From positions 62,001 to 126,000 of the forward strand of contig CAXXCR010000009.1 in NCBI GenBank assembly GCA_963668015.2: DNA of 64,000 nucleotides, written 5' to 3'. Under the pieces are notes generated by a model. The model was not told where the DNA came from, did no database searches, and saw nothing but the letters and a program-made list of their open reading frames with translations. The translations under genes and the position numbers were made by a program. Origin of the DNA: Ilyobacter_A sp963668015 (lineage in GTDB: Bacteria > Fusobacteriota > Fusobacteriia > Fusobacteriales > Fusobacteriaceae). Of this stretch, positions 44,724-53,443 are shown one piece after another (position 1 is the stretch's first letter; each line of letters opens with the position of its first letter).

Positions 44724-47119
44724 ATCGTCTCCTCGTTTGAGCCATTTTTTTGAAGGTAAAAATAGGCTTCCGTTCCCTTATAAAGTTTACTTTTCAGGTG
44801 AAGTTTTTCGTCGTAGAAGTGCAGTATTTTATTTACAAGGGTAAGGCCAAGACCAAGACCACCATGACTTCTTGTATCCCCCTCTTCAAGCTGCCTGAAA
44901 TCCTCTAAGAGTTCGTTTATTTTACCCTCATCCATACCTATTCCAGTGTCCTTTATGGAAATTCTAATCTTATCTTTTTGCTCTTTTAAAGAAATATTGA
45001 TACTTACAGCTTCTTCCGAGAATTTTAAAGCATTTGAAATCAGGTTGGAGAATATCTGTTTTATCGACTCCCTGTCCCCGACTATGCTCATACCTCTTCT
45101 CTGATACTGCTTTTCTATATGGACATCTTTCTTATTTATGAGATTATCCAGTTTTTGAAGCACGTCGTCGATCAATTCTTCTAAGTCTATTTCCTCTGAC
45201 ATCAAGTGGTAATCCCCACTTTCTATTTTAGAGTACGACAGCAGGTTTTCTATAAGCTCCTGAAGCCTCTCTATATTGTTCAAGGTTGTTTTCATAGCCC
45301 TTCTTTGTGTAACAGCTATGTTCCCCATTTTACCGTCCAGCATAAGCTCAGTGTATCCTTTTATAGGTACCAATGGAATTTTAAGCTCATGACTTATATT
45401 TGCAAGAAATACATTTTTCATTCTCTCAGAATTTTGTATTCGATTCATTGCACTTTCGAGTTTGGTGTTCTCGTTCAAGAGCTTCAAGTATAGCTTTCTG
45501 TTGTCAATGGCTAAAACTATCGTCCTTACGTAGGTGAATATAGACCTCCTAAGCTCTTGACCTATCTTCCCGTTGTTGTCTACAAACAAAAGTCCGTAAA
45601 GCTCCCCGTCATTATGATTTATAAGAGGAAATACATAGGCCTCCCTGGATTTATCATAAAAATCCACAACCTCACCAACACTCACAAACTCTTTTCTCTT
45701 TATAAAATTTAAAAATCCTTCGTCCGCTTTTATTTTTTCCGGTATATCCGTCATACCTAAACTTGATCTCAATTCAAGGTCGGAATCCTGCCTTATATAT
45801 ATGGCAACTTTGGATACCGAAAGTCCCTCTCTTATCCCCTTAACCAAAACCTGGTAAAACCTCTCATTTACCATAAACCTGGATATGTTTACTATGAGAT
45901 AATACATATTTGTTATCTCGGATATCCTGTTATTCAGTATCATGTTTATACGGTCGATATTTTTATTCTTCTCTGTGAGAGCTTTTTGTGTATCCTTAAG
46001 TTCTTTGTTCGCTTCTTCCAGTCTCTCCGAATACAACTTGTTATGTATGTTAGCCCTTTCCAACTCATCGATCTTAGTTTTTAGTATGTCCACCATTTTT
46101 TCGAAATCCCTGGAAAGAAGCCCTATTTCATCATCCTTTTCCTTTAGGTCGTCTAGACTTATATCAAAATTACCGTCTTTCAATGAGTTTATCTTCATCG
46201 TCAGGGTTTTTATAGAATCCATTATAACACTTAGTATAGTTCCAGACACTAAGAAAAGCAGTGCAAATACAAAGAAAAGTGTTATAAAAAGCGATATGGA
46301 TACTTCTATAATATTTTCAAACAAAAAATCTGTTTGATTCAAAGTAAGTATTTCCACCCAGGCATTGTTCAGGCCATGTCTAACCCTTCTAATATAGTAG
46401 TTTGACCCGTCTACCTCTACAGAAGCATCATTTTTTATGTTTCCGGGCGTCAACTGCTTTTCTGTTGTAGAAAGTATATATCCGCTTTCCCTGTCGAGCA
46501 TTACAACATTTACCCTGTAAAACCTCTTAAAATAACTAAGAAATTTTTCTCCCAGGGTACACTCAAGTCTGATCACACCAATATCCGTACCTGTTTGACT
46601 ATCTACTACAGGTGAATAAAACTCTACCATAAACTCATTTTTTTCAGCATCATAGTATGTATAGCCACTATCATAATAGTACCTGAGCAGATCTATGTTT
46701 ATCTTTCTGTGGTCCCTGTTCTCGCCTGAATTTAACTCTATTGGAGACCCTTCTGCATCGTACAAATAAAACTTTATACTGTCGAACTGAGTATGATATT
46801 CACGAAGAGTGGCCTCGATATTTTCGAAATAAGTTTTCAACCCAGTTTTAAGTTTTGAGGTATCGCCTGCCTTCACTGCTTTAATGACTCCGCCTACGTC
46901 GTAGTGGTACGATACCATATCCACTTCTTTGTTCAAGCTTATCTCAATCTGCCTCAAAAACTCCTTAAAGAAAACTGTCTCCTCTTCAACTTTTCCCTTG
47001 AAATTGCTTCTTATATTTTTAAACATCATCTCACTCGAAATAACATATGTTAATACCAAAGCCAATAAATTCATAAGTATTATTACAAGTGAAAACTTAT
47101 TTTTGATACTTCCCTTCAT
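44720..47119 (-). CDS. Sensor histidine kinase with periplasmic, HAMP and GAF-like domains
   Basis: A 799-residue membrane sensor. Layout: a transmembrane helix (about residues 8-28), a periplasmic sensing region of about 240 residues (CACHE-like with FYSPVVDSQTGTDIGVIRLE), a second helix (about 272-297), a HAMP region and coiled coil (to about 410), a GAF-like domain (about 410-560), then the kinase core. The phospho-histidine is H577 (NISHELKIPLVPIKG); the ATPase has NLISNALKF, DTGIGMD and GGLGLGL boxes. No response regulator gene is adjacent. The downstream sugar-acid kinase is translationally coupled. The role is probably sensing a carboxylate or sugar acid (inference). Confidence 0.9.
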   Translation of the reverse strand: MKGSIKNKFSLVIILMNLLALVLTYVISSEMMFKNIRSNFKGKVEEETVFFKEFLRQIEISLNKEVDMVSYHYDVGGVIKAVKAGDTSKLKTGLKTYFENIEATLREYHTQFDSIKFYLYDAEGSPIELNSGENRDHRKINIDLLRYYYDSGYTYYDAEKNEFMVEFYSPVVDSQTGTDIGVIRLECTLGEKFLSYFKRFYRVNVVMLDRESGYILSTTEKQLTPGNIKNDASVEVDGSNYYIRRVRHGLNNAWVEILTLNQTDFLFENIIEVSISLFITLFFVFALLFLVSGTILSVIMDSIKTLTMKINSLKDGNFDISLDDLKEKDDEIGLLSRDFEKMVDILKTKIDELERANIHNKLYSERLEEANKELKDTQKALTEKNKNIDRINMILNNRISEITNMYYLIVNISRFMVNERFYQVLVKGIREGLSVSKVAIYIRQDSDLELRSSLGMTDIPEKIKADEGFLNFIKRKEFVSVGEVVDFYDKSREAYVFPLINHNDGELYGLLFVDNNGKIGQELRRSIFTYVRTIVLAIDNRKLYLKLLNENTKLESAMNRIQNSERMKNVFLANISHELKIPLVPIKGYTELMLDGKMGNIAVTQRRAMKTTLNNIERLQELIENLLSYSKIESGDYHLMSEEIDLEELIDDVLQKLDNLINKKDVHIEKQYQRRGMSIVGDRESIKQIFSNLISNALKFSEEAVSINISLKEQKDKIRISIKDTGIGMDEGKINELLEDFRQLEEGDTRSHGGLGLGLTLVNKILHFYDEKLHLKSKLYKGTEAYFYLQKNGSNEETI

Positions 47120-47141
47120 AATCGTCCCTCGCTTGATAATG

Positions 47142-47171
47142 TTGATAAAAAGTGCTATACTTCATTATAAC
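47142..47171 (+). promoter_or_regulatory. Plus-strand promoter of the beta-sandwich repeat gene
   Basis: TTGATA (47142-47147), an 18-base spacer and TATAAC (47166-47171). It overlaps the minus-strand promoter of the histidine kinase; the two -10 boxes share 47166-47169. Confidence 0.6.
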
Positions 47172-47191
47172 ATATTTTTTTTCAATGACAA
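47164..47191 (-). promoter_or_regulatory. Minus-strand promoter of the histidine kinase
   Basis: TTGTCA (47186-47191), a 16-base spacer and a perfect TATAAT (47164-47169), about 45 bases before the kinase ATG. Its boxes interleave with those of the divergent promoter, so only one polymerase could bind at a time. Confidence 0.6.
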
Positions 47192-47202
47192 AAGGAGGGT
47201 TT

Positions 47203-49014
47203 ATGCTAAAAAACATTTTATTTGCATTGATTTTTTTTGTAAGTATAAACTGTTCTGCAAAAACCTTTGATTTTATTATTAAAGATGAAAACCAACACGC
47301 CATTCAAGGTGCCACAGTTAAAATTAACGGCGAGAAAAAATTAACAGATAAAAGTGGAAAAATCGTCTTCTATACAGACAGCGACTATTTAGAGGTTGAG
47401 GTTACAAAAAAAGACTACTCCACTTCAAAGTTTTCTCTAAACGAAAAAAGCCGCAAACAAAATGAAATAGAGGTTATCCTAAAAAAGTTGCCTCTGAGTC
47501 TTCTTGCTTTCAATTTTAATGTAGAAAAAGGATGGCTAAACTATAAAAATTTAGGGGATCAAATACCTCACAAGATACCTTTTAATAAAAACTTTTTAAA
47601 ATTAAGTTTAACAGAAGGCAGGTATGAATTTACATTCTCTTCAGAAAATCATATCGAGATTAAAAAAATACTGAATATAAATAGAAATTTTTCAACATTT
47701 AATATAAATTTCGAGAAAAAAAGTGAACAGTTTTTTATAACTACCAACAACTCTAAGGATTCAAAACTATTATTTTTAGACCATTTTCCCAAGGGATATT
47801 CTCCCGTGGATCAATGTAAAATTATATTATCCAGAGCCGGTCTTCCAATTCAAGAAATCGAACTAAAAAAAGATTTTGAAATTATAAACCTGGATTACGG
47901 AGTATACAATATTAAAGTTGAGGCTCCCGGGTATGAAACATTTAACACCGACGGCACAATAATAAACGAAAATTTAGGAAACTTCATCCTTTTGAACCTT
48001 AAACCAATTAAGACCTTTGTGAGTGGATATACACGTCTCAAAGAAAGTCTAATAGGAGGGGTAGATATCTATTTCAAAAATGAAAACGGAAAATTATATT
48101 CTTCCAGAAGTACTCTTTCTGGAAAATTTTCGGCAGAGCTACCTCCTGGAAAATATACAGTTAAGACTCAAAAACCAGGATATGAATTCAATCTCGGCAA
48201 AAATAAGGTATTTGAATTCAGCGAGCCTGAAAAAATTTACAACCTAGACATTAATTTACAGGAAGTTCCCAGCATAATTAGGGGATTGGTTGTGGATAGA
48301 AGAGGTTTTCCAATACAGGGTGCCAAAGTTTTGGTAAGGATTGAAGACAGTGAAAAAACTTTCCAAACCGATTCTAAAGGCAACTTTTCCGGTGAAGTAG
48401 ATTACGGTGTTGCATTTATTAAAATAGAAAAAAACGGCTTCAGACCTTATGGAACGATAAAAAAAGTGGAACGTTTTTCAACCATGAACAATCTCAGATT
48501 TTCATTGAATCCTTACCTTAGCTCAGTCAGCGGTTTTTTAACTGACGGTGTAAAACCTTTAAAGAATATTAAACTTTCACTATACGACGGCGAAGATAGG
48601 TTTACAGCCAGCTCTCTCAGCGGCGAAAACGGCTACTATGAATTCCCAGATCTTAATATATCCAAAGAGTACTATATAAAAGTGTCTGATTCGGATTACT
48701 TTGAATACTCCTCCAAAAAATTTATTCTCGGTAAGAATAATTTTGAAAATTTCAATCTCATTCTAAGTAGCAGTAGCTTAAAATTTATTCTCGAACTTTC
48801 TAAACCAGACGGGGAAATTGTAAACAATGAACTGGTTTTAATAAATGGGCAAGAGTTTATTACCGATATAAACGGAATAATTATCGACGAGTTAAAAAAC
48901 TTTTTGCAAGATGAAAATATCCGGGTAGAAATACCTAAATATAGTTCAAAAAAAATATTTAAATTCAATCCAAACAACAGTAAACCTTTCAAAATAAATA
49001 TGGTATTGGATTAA
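47203..49014 (+). CDS. Exported protein with tandem carboxypeptidase-regulatory-like beta-sandwich repeats
   Basis: The only plus-strand gene. It is 603 residues with a signal peptide (MLKNILFALIFFVSINCSA). The body is at least five Ig-like/CarboxypepD_reg-like repeats, each with the DGxPIxGAxV pattern and a G-Y/F turn: near residues 25-85 (QHAIQGATVKING), 285-345 (KESLIGGVDIYF, LPPGKYTVKTQKPGYEF), 362-425 (RRGFPIQGAKVLVR), 435-505 and 525-590. A surface or periplasmic structural or adhesive protein is likely. GGAGGG lies 6 bases before the ATG at 47203. It shares its upstream region with the histidine kinase. Confidence 0.8.
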   Translation: MLKNILFALIFFVSINCSAKTFDFIIKDENQHAIQGATVKINGEKKLTDKSGKIVFYTDSDYLEVEVTKKDYSTSKFSLNEKSRKQNEIEVILKKLPLSLLAFNFNVEKGWLNYKNLGDQIPHKIPFNKNFLKLSLTEGRYEFTFSSENHIEIKKILNINRNFSTFNINFEKKSEQFFITTNNSKDSKLLFLDHFPKGYSPVDQCKIILSRAGLPIQEIELKKDFEIINLDYGVYNIKVEAPGYETFNTDGTIINENLGNFILLNLKPIKTFVSGYTRLKESLIGGVDIYFKNENGKLYSSRSTLSGKFSAELPPGKYTVKTQKPGYEFNLGKNKVFEFSEPEKIYNLDINLQEVPSIIRGLVVDRRGFPIQGAKVLVRIEDSEKTFQTDSKGNFSGEVDYGVAFIKIEKNGFRPYGTIKKVERFSTMNNLRFSLNPYLSSVSGFLTDGVKPLKNIKLSLYDGEDRFTASSLSGENGYYEFPDLNISKEYYIKVSDSDYFEYSSKKFILGKNNFENFNLILSSSSLKFILELSKPDGEIVNNELVLINGQEFITDINGIIIDELKNFLQDENIRVEIPKYSSKKIFKFNPNNSKPFKINMVLD

Positions 49015-49043
49015 AAAAGAACGAGTTTTCCTCGTTCTTTTTT
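49013..49043. terminator. Bidirectional terminator between converging genes
   Basis: Stem AAAAAAGAACGAG / CTCGTTCTTTTTT with a 5-base loop. It serves both the plus-strand repeat protein and the minus-strand TPR-like protein gene, whose stop codon lies inside it. Confidence 0.9.
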
Positions 49044-50808
49044 AATCCAAATAAGCTAATGGCTGTGCCGACCTAATCTTTTCTAAATTATATTTTCTCA
49101 AATCAGAGACCTTCTCAGCTAAACTGTATTTTTTGTAAATCTTTTCTAAGTATCTTTCACTTTTTCTGTACTGTTCGAGACTGCTGTAATAAAACGCTAA
49201 ATAGTAATACTCTACAGCAGTTTTGATATCCAAATCTTCTACTCTGGCAACATCTATCTCCCTCGGAGCATTATCAAAGTATATGTAGGCTATATCCTGA
49301 TGACTTTCATCCCCGCTGTTAAGGACACTTCTCTTCTTAAACTCATCCAAAAATCTGCCCCTGTCCTTTTTAGCTAAAATTTCTATTTGCTGATCACTCA
49401 AATCGCCTTTATGATGGTAAAGGTAATCCAATTTTTGGCGCTTGAAGTTATACTCCAAAAATTCTTTTTCCAAACCGCCAGCCACATCATAGCCATTTTT
49501 TATACAGGCTTCAAAATAATAATCTTTTCTGTTCATCTTGCCCAGTGTTGAAATAAGCCTTTCAAAGTCTCCCAACTCCTGAACTACATCCATATAGTAT
49601 CTCACCAAGTCCTCGTTGAGGCTGCTGTACTGCAACTGCTCTTCGATCAAGTCAATACTCTCTCTTATCCTGCCCAATTCTTTCAATAAGCTTACTCTTT
49701 CAGAAAAAAGTTCCAAATCAAAGTTTTTCTTCAAGTACTTGTTTATTATTTCCAACTTCTTTTCTTTTTCAGAGTACAGGTTTAATTCTATTTTTATTAG
49801 ATCAGCCTGGTATCTTGAGTCTTTATAGTTTTTCCGAAACTCATCCAGCAAGTTTGGAAGCAGGTTTCTTTCCCTCAAAGCTACTTCTTCTATGAACCTG
49901 TAAAAATACTCCTCATTTTCAAAAGCCAAATTGTATAAAATCTTCAAATCTCCGTTTACTAAATACAGGTCGTAAAGAGTGTTGAAGTCCCTTTTTTCAA
50001 TAGCAAGCTGTTTTACCTCACTGTAAAGTTTTGAGAACTCATTTGTCATATTCTTGTAATTTAACAGATAAAGTTTTTCAATTATATCTCTTGGATTTAC
50101 CTCCAAGCTGTTTTTTTCCATATATTCAAAATATCTGAAATAAGTGCTTTTATCCCCAGGCACTATTCTCCCGTACCTGTACTCTCCTATATGAGACTTC
50201 GAAGCATTGTTCAAAAAAAATCGCTTTAGCTTCTGATTATCCTCTACGCCCCTTTGTAATAAAAACTCCATTATTTCATTGTACTCCTGATCATTCCACT
50301 CCCTCATGTAGTAAAGCCTTATTAAAGTATTTGGGCTGTTTTCATATAAAAATATCCTGTCTAAATGGGTCAGTTCATATTTTCCGGTTGGAATTTCAAG
50401 ATCTTTTTCCTCAATAACAGACAGTATATAATCATAATACGTCCCTTTTTCCTCGGGATTTCTCTCCAGATACTTTTCTATACATAGTATCTCCTGTGTG
50501 TATTCACCTAATAGGTGGTATACCTTGGACATTTTAAGATAGTCTTTTTCTTCTGACACCTCTTTATACTTACCAATATAAAGTTTTGCAGCATCAACTT
50601 CTTCAAGCCTTGCGTATGAATATGCAAGCTCCAGAAGACTCTTCTTTTTACCGGAAACAATTAGTCCTTCCAAATATTTTGCGTTTGTCTTAGGGAAGTA
50701 AACTTCCGAACCCAAGAAGCTGTCCACTGTATATCCTCCTGTAGAAAATATTTGTGCCGCTAATATAAAATAAACTGCAGATAAAAATAACCTTTTCAAA
50801 TAATTCAC
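49042..50808 (-). CDS. Exported TPR-like protein, last gene of the pilus/secretion operon
   Basis: A 588-residue protein with an N-terminal signal peptide (LFLSAVYFILAAQIFS). The rest is almost all helical and rich in Leu, Tyr, Glu and Lys, with repeated pairs of helices like TPRs (ELAYSYARLEEVDAAKLYIG, VYHLLGEYTQEILCIEKYL, YYYLAFYYSSLEQYRKSERYL). No named family is recognised. It starts 3 bases after the secretin stop, so it probably works with the secretin, perhaps as a pilotin-like or assembly scaffold (inference). The GTG start touches its AGAGG site; a TTG three codons later is better spaced. Confidence 0.75.
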   Translation of the reverse strand: MNYLKRLFLSAVYFILAAQIFSTGGYTVDSFLGSEVYFPKTNAKYLEGLIVSGKKKSLLELAYSYARLEEVDAAKLYIGKYKEVSEEKDYLKMSKVYHLLGEYTQEILCIEKYLERNPEEKGTYYDYILSVIEEKDLEIPTGKYELTHLDRIFLYENSPNTLIRLYYMREWNDQEYNEIMEFLLQRGVEDNQKLKRFFLNNASKSHIGEYRYGRIVPGDKSTYFRYFEYMEKNSLEVNPRDIIEKLYLLNYKNMTNEFSKLYSEVKQLAIEKRDFNTLYDLYLVNGDLKILYNLAFENEEYFYRFIEEVALRERNLLPNLLDEFRKNYKDSRYQADLIKIELNLYSEKEKKLEIINKYLKKNFDLELFSERVSLLKELGRIRESIDLIEEQLQYSSLNEDLVRYYMDVVQELGDFERLISTLGKMNRKDYYFEACIKNGYDVAGGLEKEFLEYNFKRQKLDYLYHHKGDLSDQQIEILAKKDRGRFLDEFKKRSVLNSGDESHQDIAYIYFDNAPREIDVARVEDLDIKTAVEYYYLAFYYSSLEQYRKSERYLEKIYKKYSLAEKVSDLRKYNLEKIRSAQPLAYLD

Positions 50809-50810
50809 CT

Positions 50811-52490
50811 CTAACGAAGAAGATCCTGTATAATTTGCTGCTGCTGTATCTTCTCTAATTTCTCTCTTATCTCATACTTCTCGCTGTCACTCAGGTTTTT
50901 CAATACATCTTTTGAAGACTGCTTCGTATCCTCTTGTTCAGGATTTTCTGCACTGCCGAGTTTAGGCATCTCAACAAACTTCTTTTCTTTGACTCCTCCA
51001 CCCTTTACCAAGGTCAGATTCTCGTAAAGCTCCCTTACGTCCACTATCTTGGGAGTCAAAAATATAACCAGGTTTTTCTTTTCTTTTTCGATACTGCTGC
51101 TCCTGAACAGGTGCCCGAGTACCGGTATGTCTCCTAAAATCGGCACCTTTGTCACAATCTCCCTCTCATTTTCCCTCACAAGTCCACCAATGGCAAGGGT
51201 TTCACCATTTTTCATTATTACATTGGTTTCAACACTTCTTTTAGAAGTATATGGAATATTGTCGTCTGTAAAACCTGTAACCTCGCTTATCTCGGGATTC
51301 ACCTTCATGCTTATGTACCCGTTTTCCGTGACAATCGGGGTTACCCTCAAGCTTATCCCAACCTCTTTAAACTGGTATTCCTCGGTGGATACATCTCCGC
51401 TTTCATCTATCTTTACAAGCTGCTTGTATGGAACTTCATCTGTCAAATCCACCACTGCCTCTTTACCGCTGACAGTTGTGACATTTGGTTTTGACAAAAG
51501 GTCGCTGTTTGAATTAGACATTATAAACTTATATATTCCTGTAAACTGATCATCTCCAAGCACTCCTTCAAAAGATAAACCGTCACTCAAGGTCCCCCCG
51601 CTTACAAATCCTGCCGTGAGAAGCTTCATAAAATCATCGTTTGAAGAATCCCCCTCCTGGTCACTTACAGTCCAGCCGCTGACACCAGTTTCCTTACCTT
51701 CACTTTCGTTTATCTCAACTATCCTCACCTCTATACTTACCTGAAGCTTTGGAACGTCTATTTTTGACACCAGTTTTTTAAGCTTACTTACCTCGTCTGG
51801 TCCAGCTATCACTAAAAGGCCATTTAAGCTTTTGCTCACCCTGATATCACCAGATATTGCATATCCCATCTCGGATAGTATTGCCACCACCTCTTCCGGG
51901 CTCAAAAACATTGTCCTCAGCAGTTCAACATTTCTGTCGACTTCTATCTCCTCAACATAGCCAGAAAGGATAGAATCCACAGCTGCCAGTTCCCTAACGC
52001 CTGCAAAAACCGCTATCTGGTTTTTATCACTATCTACCACTATTCTGCCGTCATCAGCTAAGAGAGGTTTTATCTTTTCGGAAACAGTTGTTGCAGAAAC
52101 TGCTCCAAGTTTATAAATTTTATATTTTTTTTCTCCAACCTTATCAGACCCCAATTGCTTCTTTGCATCTTGTAGGCTTATTATTTCCACTATTTCGCCG
52201 CTTTTCCTGTAAGTATAACCATTCAGTTTAAGAATAGCTCCCAAAGCATCATCAAGTGGCACTTCGTTCAAATTTACCGTCACTGTTCCATTTATATTAC
52301 TGTCGAAAACCATATTCATTCCATAAGCTCTTGATATGTTTTTCAGAACGTCGGCTAATGGGGTTTCACGGTAGTTTAAACTTATTCTTTCAGTCGGCGC
52401 TATTCTCTCCCCGTCAAAACTTGCACTGTAAATAGTAAGTCCTACGAAAGTATATGCCAAGACTAAAATCTGTTTCCAGGTTTTAAACAT
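50811..52490 (-). CDS. Secretin (GspD/PilQ family)
   Basis: Outer-membrane channel of a type II secretion or type IV pilus system. It is 559 residues. After a signal peptide come an N0/STN-like domain (PLADVLKNISRAYGMN), N1-type domains (VDRNVELLRTMFLSPEEVVAIL) and the secretin core with VPYKQLVKI, MKNGETLAIGGLVRENE and the family signature VPILGDIPVLGHLF. The end contains LVIFLTPKIV. A Gln-rich tail follows. Presence of a secretin shows the organism has an outer membrane. Confidence 0.94.
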   Translation of the reverse strand: MFKTWKQILVLAYTFVGLTIYSASFDGERIAPTERISLNYRETPLADVLKNISRAYGMNMVFDSNINGTVTVNLNEVPLDDALGAILKLNGYTYRKSGEIVEIISLQDAKKQLGSDKVGEKKYKIYKLGAVSATTVSEKIKPLLADDGRIVVDSDKNQIAVFAGVRELAAVDSILSGYVEEIEVDRNVELLRTMFLSPEEVVAILSEMGYAISGDIRVSKSLNGLLVIAGPDEVSKLKKLVSKIDVPKLQVSIEVRIVEINESEGKETGVSGWTVSDQEGDSSNDDFMKLLTAGFVSGGTLSDGLSFEGVLGDDQFTGIYKFIMSNSNSDLLSKPNVTTVSGKEAVVDLTDEVPYKQLVKIDESGDVSTEEYQFKEVGISLRVTPIVTENGYISMKVNPEISEVTGFTDDNIPYTSKRSVETNVIMKNGETLAIGGLVRENEREIVTKVPILGDIPVLGHLFRSSSIEKEKKNLVIFLTPKIVDVRELYENLTLVKGGGVKEKKFVEMPKLGSAENPEQEDTKQSSKDVLKNLSDSEKYEIREKLEKIQQQQIIQDLLR

Positions 52491-52491
52491 G

Positions 52492-52914
52492 CTAATCCCT
52501 CCATAATTTCAGTATTAACTTCTTTTTTTCAGAATCTATTAGGACAAGCTGATTTTCATGTATCTCTTCCACTGTATATCCTGATATTTTTTCTCCTTCG
52601 ACTACCTCTTCACCGTTTGAAAAAAACGCAAGCCTCTTTCTCCCTATAACTATACCCTTTAAGTCTGGTAATCCTGTCACAGACCCGACTCCGTTTGAAA
52701 AGATATTTCTTTGAAATTTAAGATCATTCTCTTTCTCGACATCCTCTACCTCTTCGTTATACCTCTTTACCGCTTGCTGTTTCAAGTTCTCTTGATCCAT
52801 AACTTTAAACTCTGTTAAAAACAGTTCTTCATCGCCATTATGCCTGAGACCTAAAAATAAAAAAAACATAACACAGGCTGCTATTAAAAAAATCCAAGTT
52901 CTCTTTTTTTTCAT
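52492..52914 (-). CDS. PilP/GspC-like inner-membrane protein
   Basis: A 140-residue protein with one N-terminal transmembrane helix (WIFLIAACVMFFLFLGL) and a small C-terminal domain (GSVTGLPDLKGIVIGRKRLAFFSNGEEV, in part GIVIGRKRLAFF) that has the beta-rich pattern of the PilP/GspC homology region. Such proteins link inner-membrane parts to the secretin. The call rests mostly on shape and position between the PilO-like and secretin genes. Identity to named families is weak. Confidence 0.7.
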   Translation of the reverse strand: MKKKRTWIFLIAACVMFFLFLGLRHNGDEELFLTEFKVMDQENLKQQAVKRYNEEVEDVEKENDLKFQRNIFSNGVGSVTGLPDLKGIVIGRKRLAFFSNGEEVVEGEKISGYTVEEIHENQLVLIDSEKKKLILKLWRD

Positions 52915-52924
52915 AAGACCTCCT

Positions 52925-53443
52925 CTAAATTGAGTTAAAATGCAGCTCCATCCTCACTCTGACATTGTCCGAGCTTCTGGTGACCCAACTGTTTTTTATA
53001 TTCAGATCACGACTCAAATCTTGTAGTCTACTCAAAAAGTCCAAAAAAACAAAGTAGTTACTTGTAAACTCCAAGCTTAATTCACCCTGACTGGCTCCAA
53101 TTTCATCCGAAAATTTTATTGTATAAAAGTTTATCCCAGATTCTCTGGCGCACTTTATGACTAAATCCGTCAAATCCTTCCCTGGTGAATACGCAGTAGA
53201 TGCTTTGCTCAGTTTTTTCAGTTTTTCAGATTTATAGTAATATTCAGAGTACTTTCTTTCCAGTAAGTTTATTTTCTTCAAATTCTTAGCATAATCGCTT
53301 TTTATCCTGGCTATCTCAGCTTTGTACGTAGATATCCTGTTTATACTGGATTTAACCGCATAATTTTTCATGACAAAATACAGAGTTAGACAAAGTATCG
53401 TCAGCAAAAGTATTATCTGTCTATCTCTTGTTTTACTGTTCAT
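52925..53443 (-). CDS. PilO/GspM-like protein
   Basis: A 172-residue bitopic protein: one N-terminal transmembrane helix (residues about 10-26), a coiled coil (about 30-75), and a C-terminal ferredoxin-like domain (CARESGINFYTIKF, then LEFTSNYFVFLDFLSRL). This is the PilO pattern. ATG 53441-53443 (MNSKTRDRQ) follows a GGCGGTGA site; the GTG three codons before is less likely. The start overlaps the end of the PilM-PilN gene by about 11 bases. It probably forms the inner-membrane alignment complex with PilMN and PilP. Confidence 0.75.
   Translation of the reverse strand: MNSKTRDRQIILLLTILCLTLYFVMKNYAVKSSINRISTYKAEIARIKSDYAKNLKKINLLERKYSEYYYKSEKLKKLSKASTAYSPGKDLTDLVIKCARESGINFYTIKFSDEIGASQGELSLEFTSNYFVFLDFLSRLQDLSRDLNIKNSWVTRSSDNVRVRMELHFNSI

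Noticed and set aside
45206..46337. Plus-strand frames opposite the histidine kinase
   Set aside because: They are antisense to conserved kinase boxes and lack ribosome sites.
47203..47265. Lipoprotein signal at SINC-SA of the repeat protein
   Set aside because: Asparagine before the cysteine is a poor lipobox; an ordinary signal peptide fits better.
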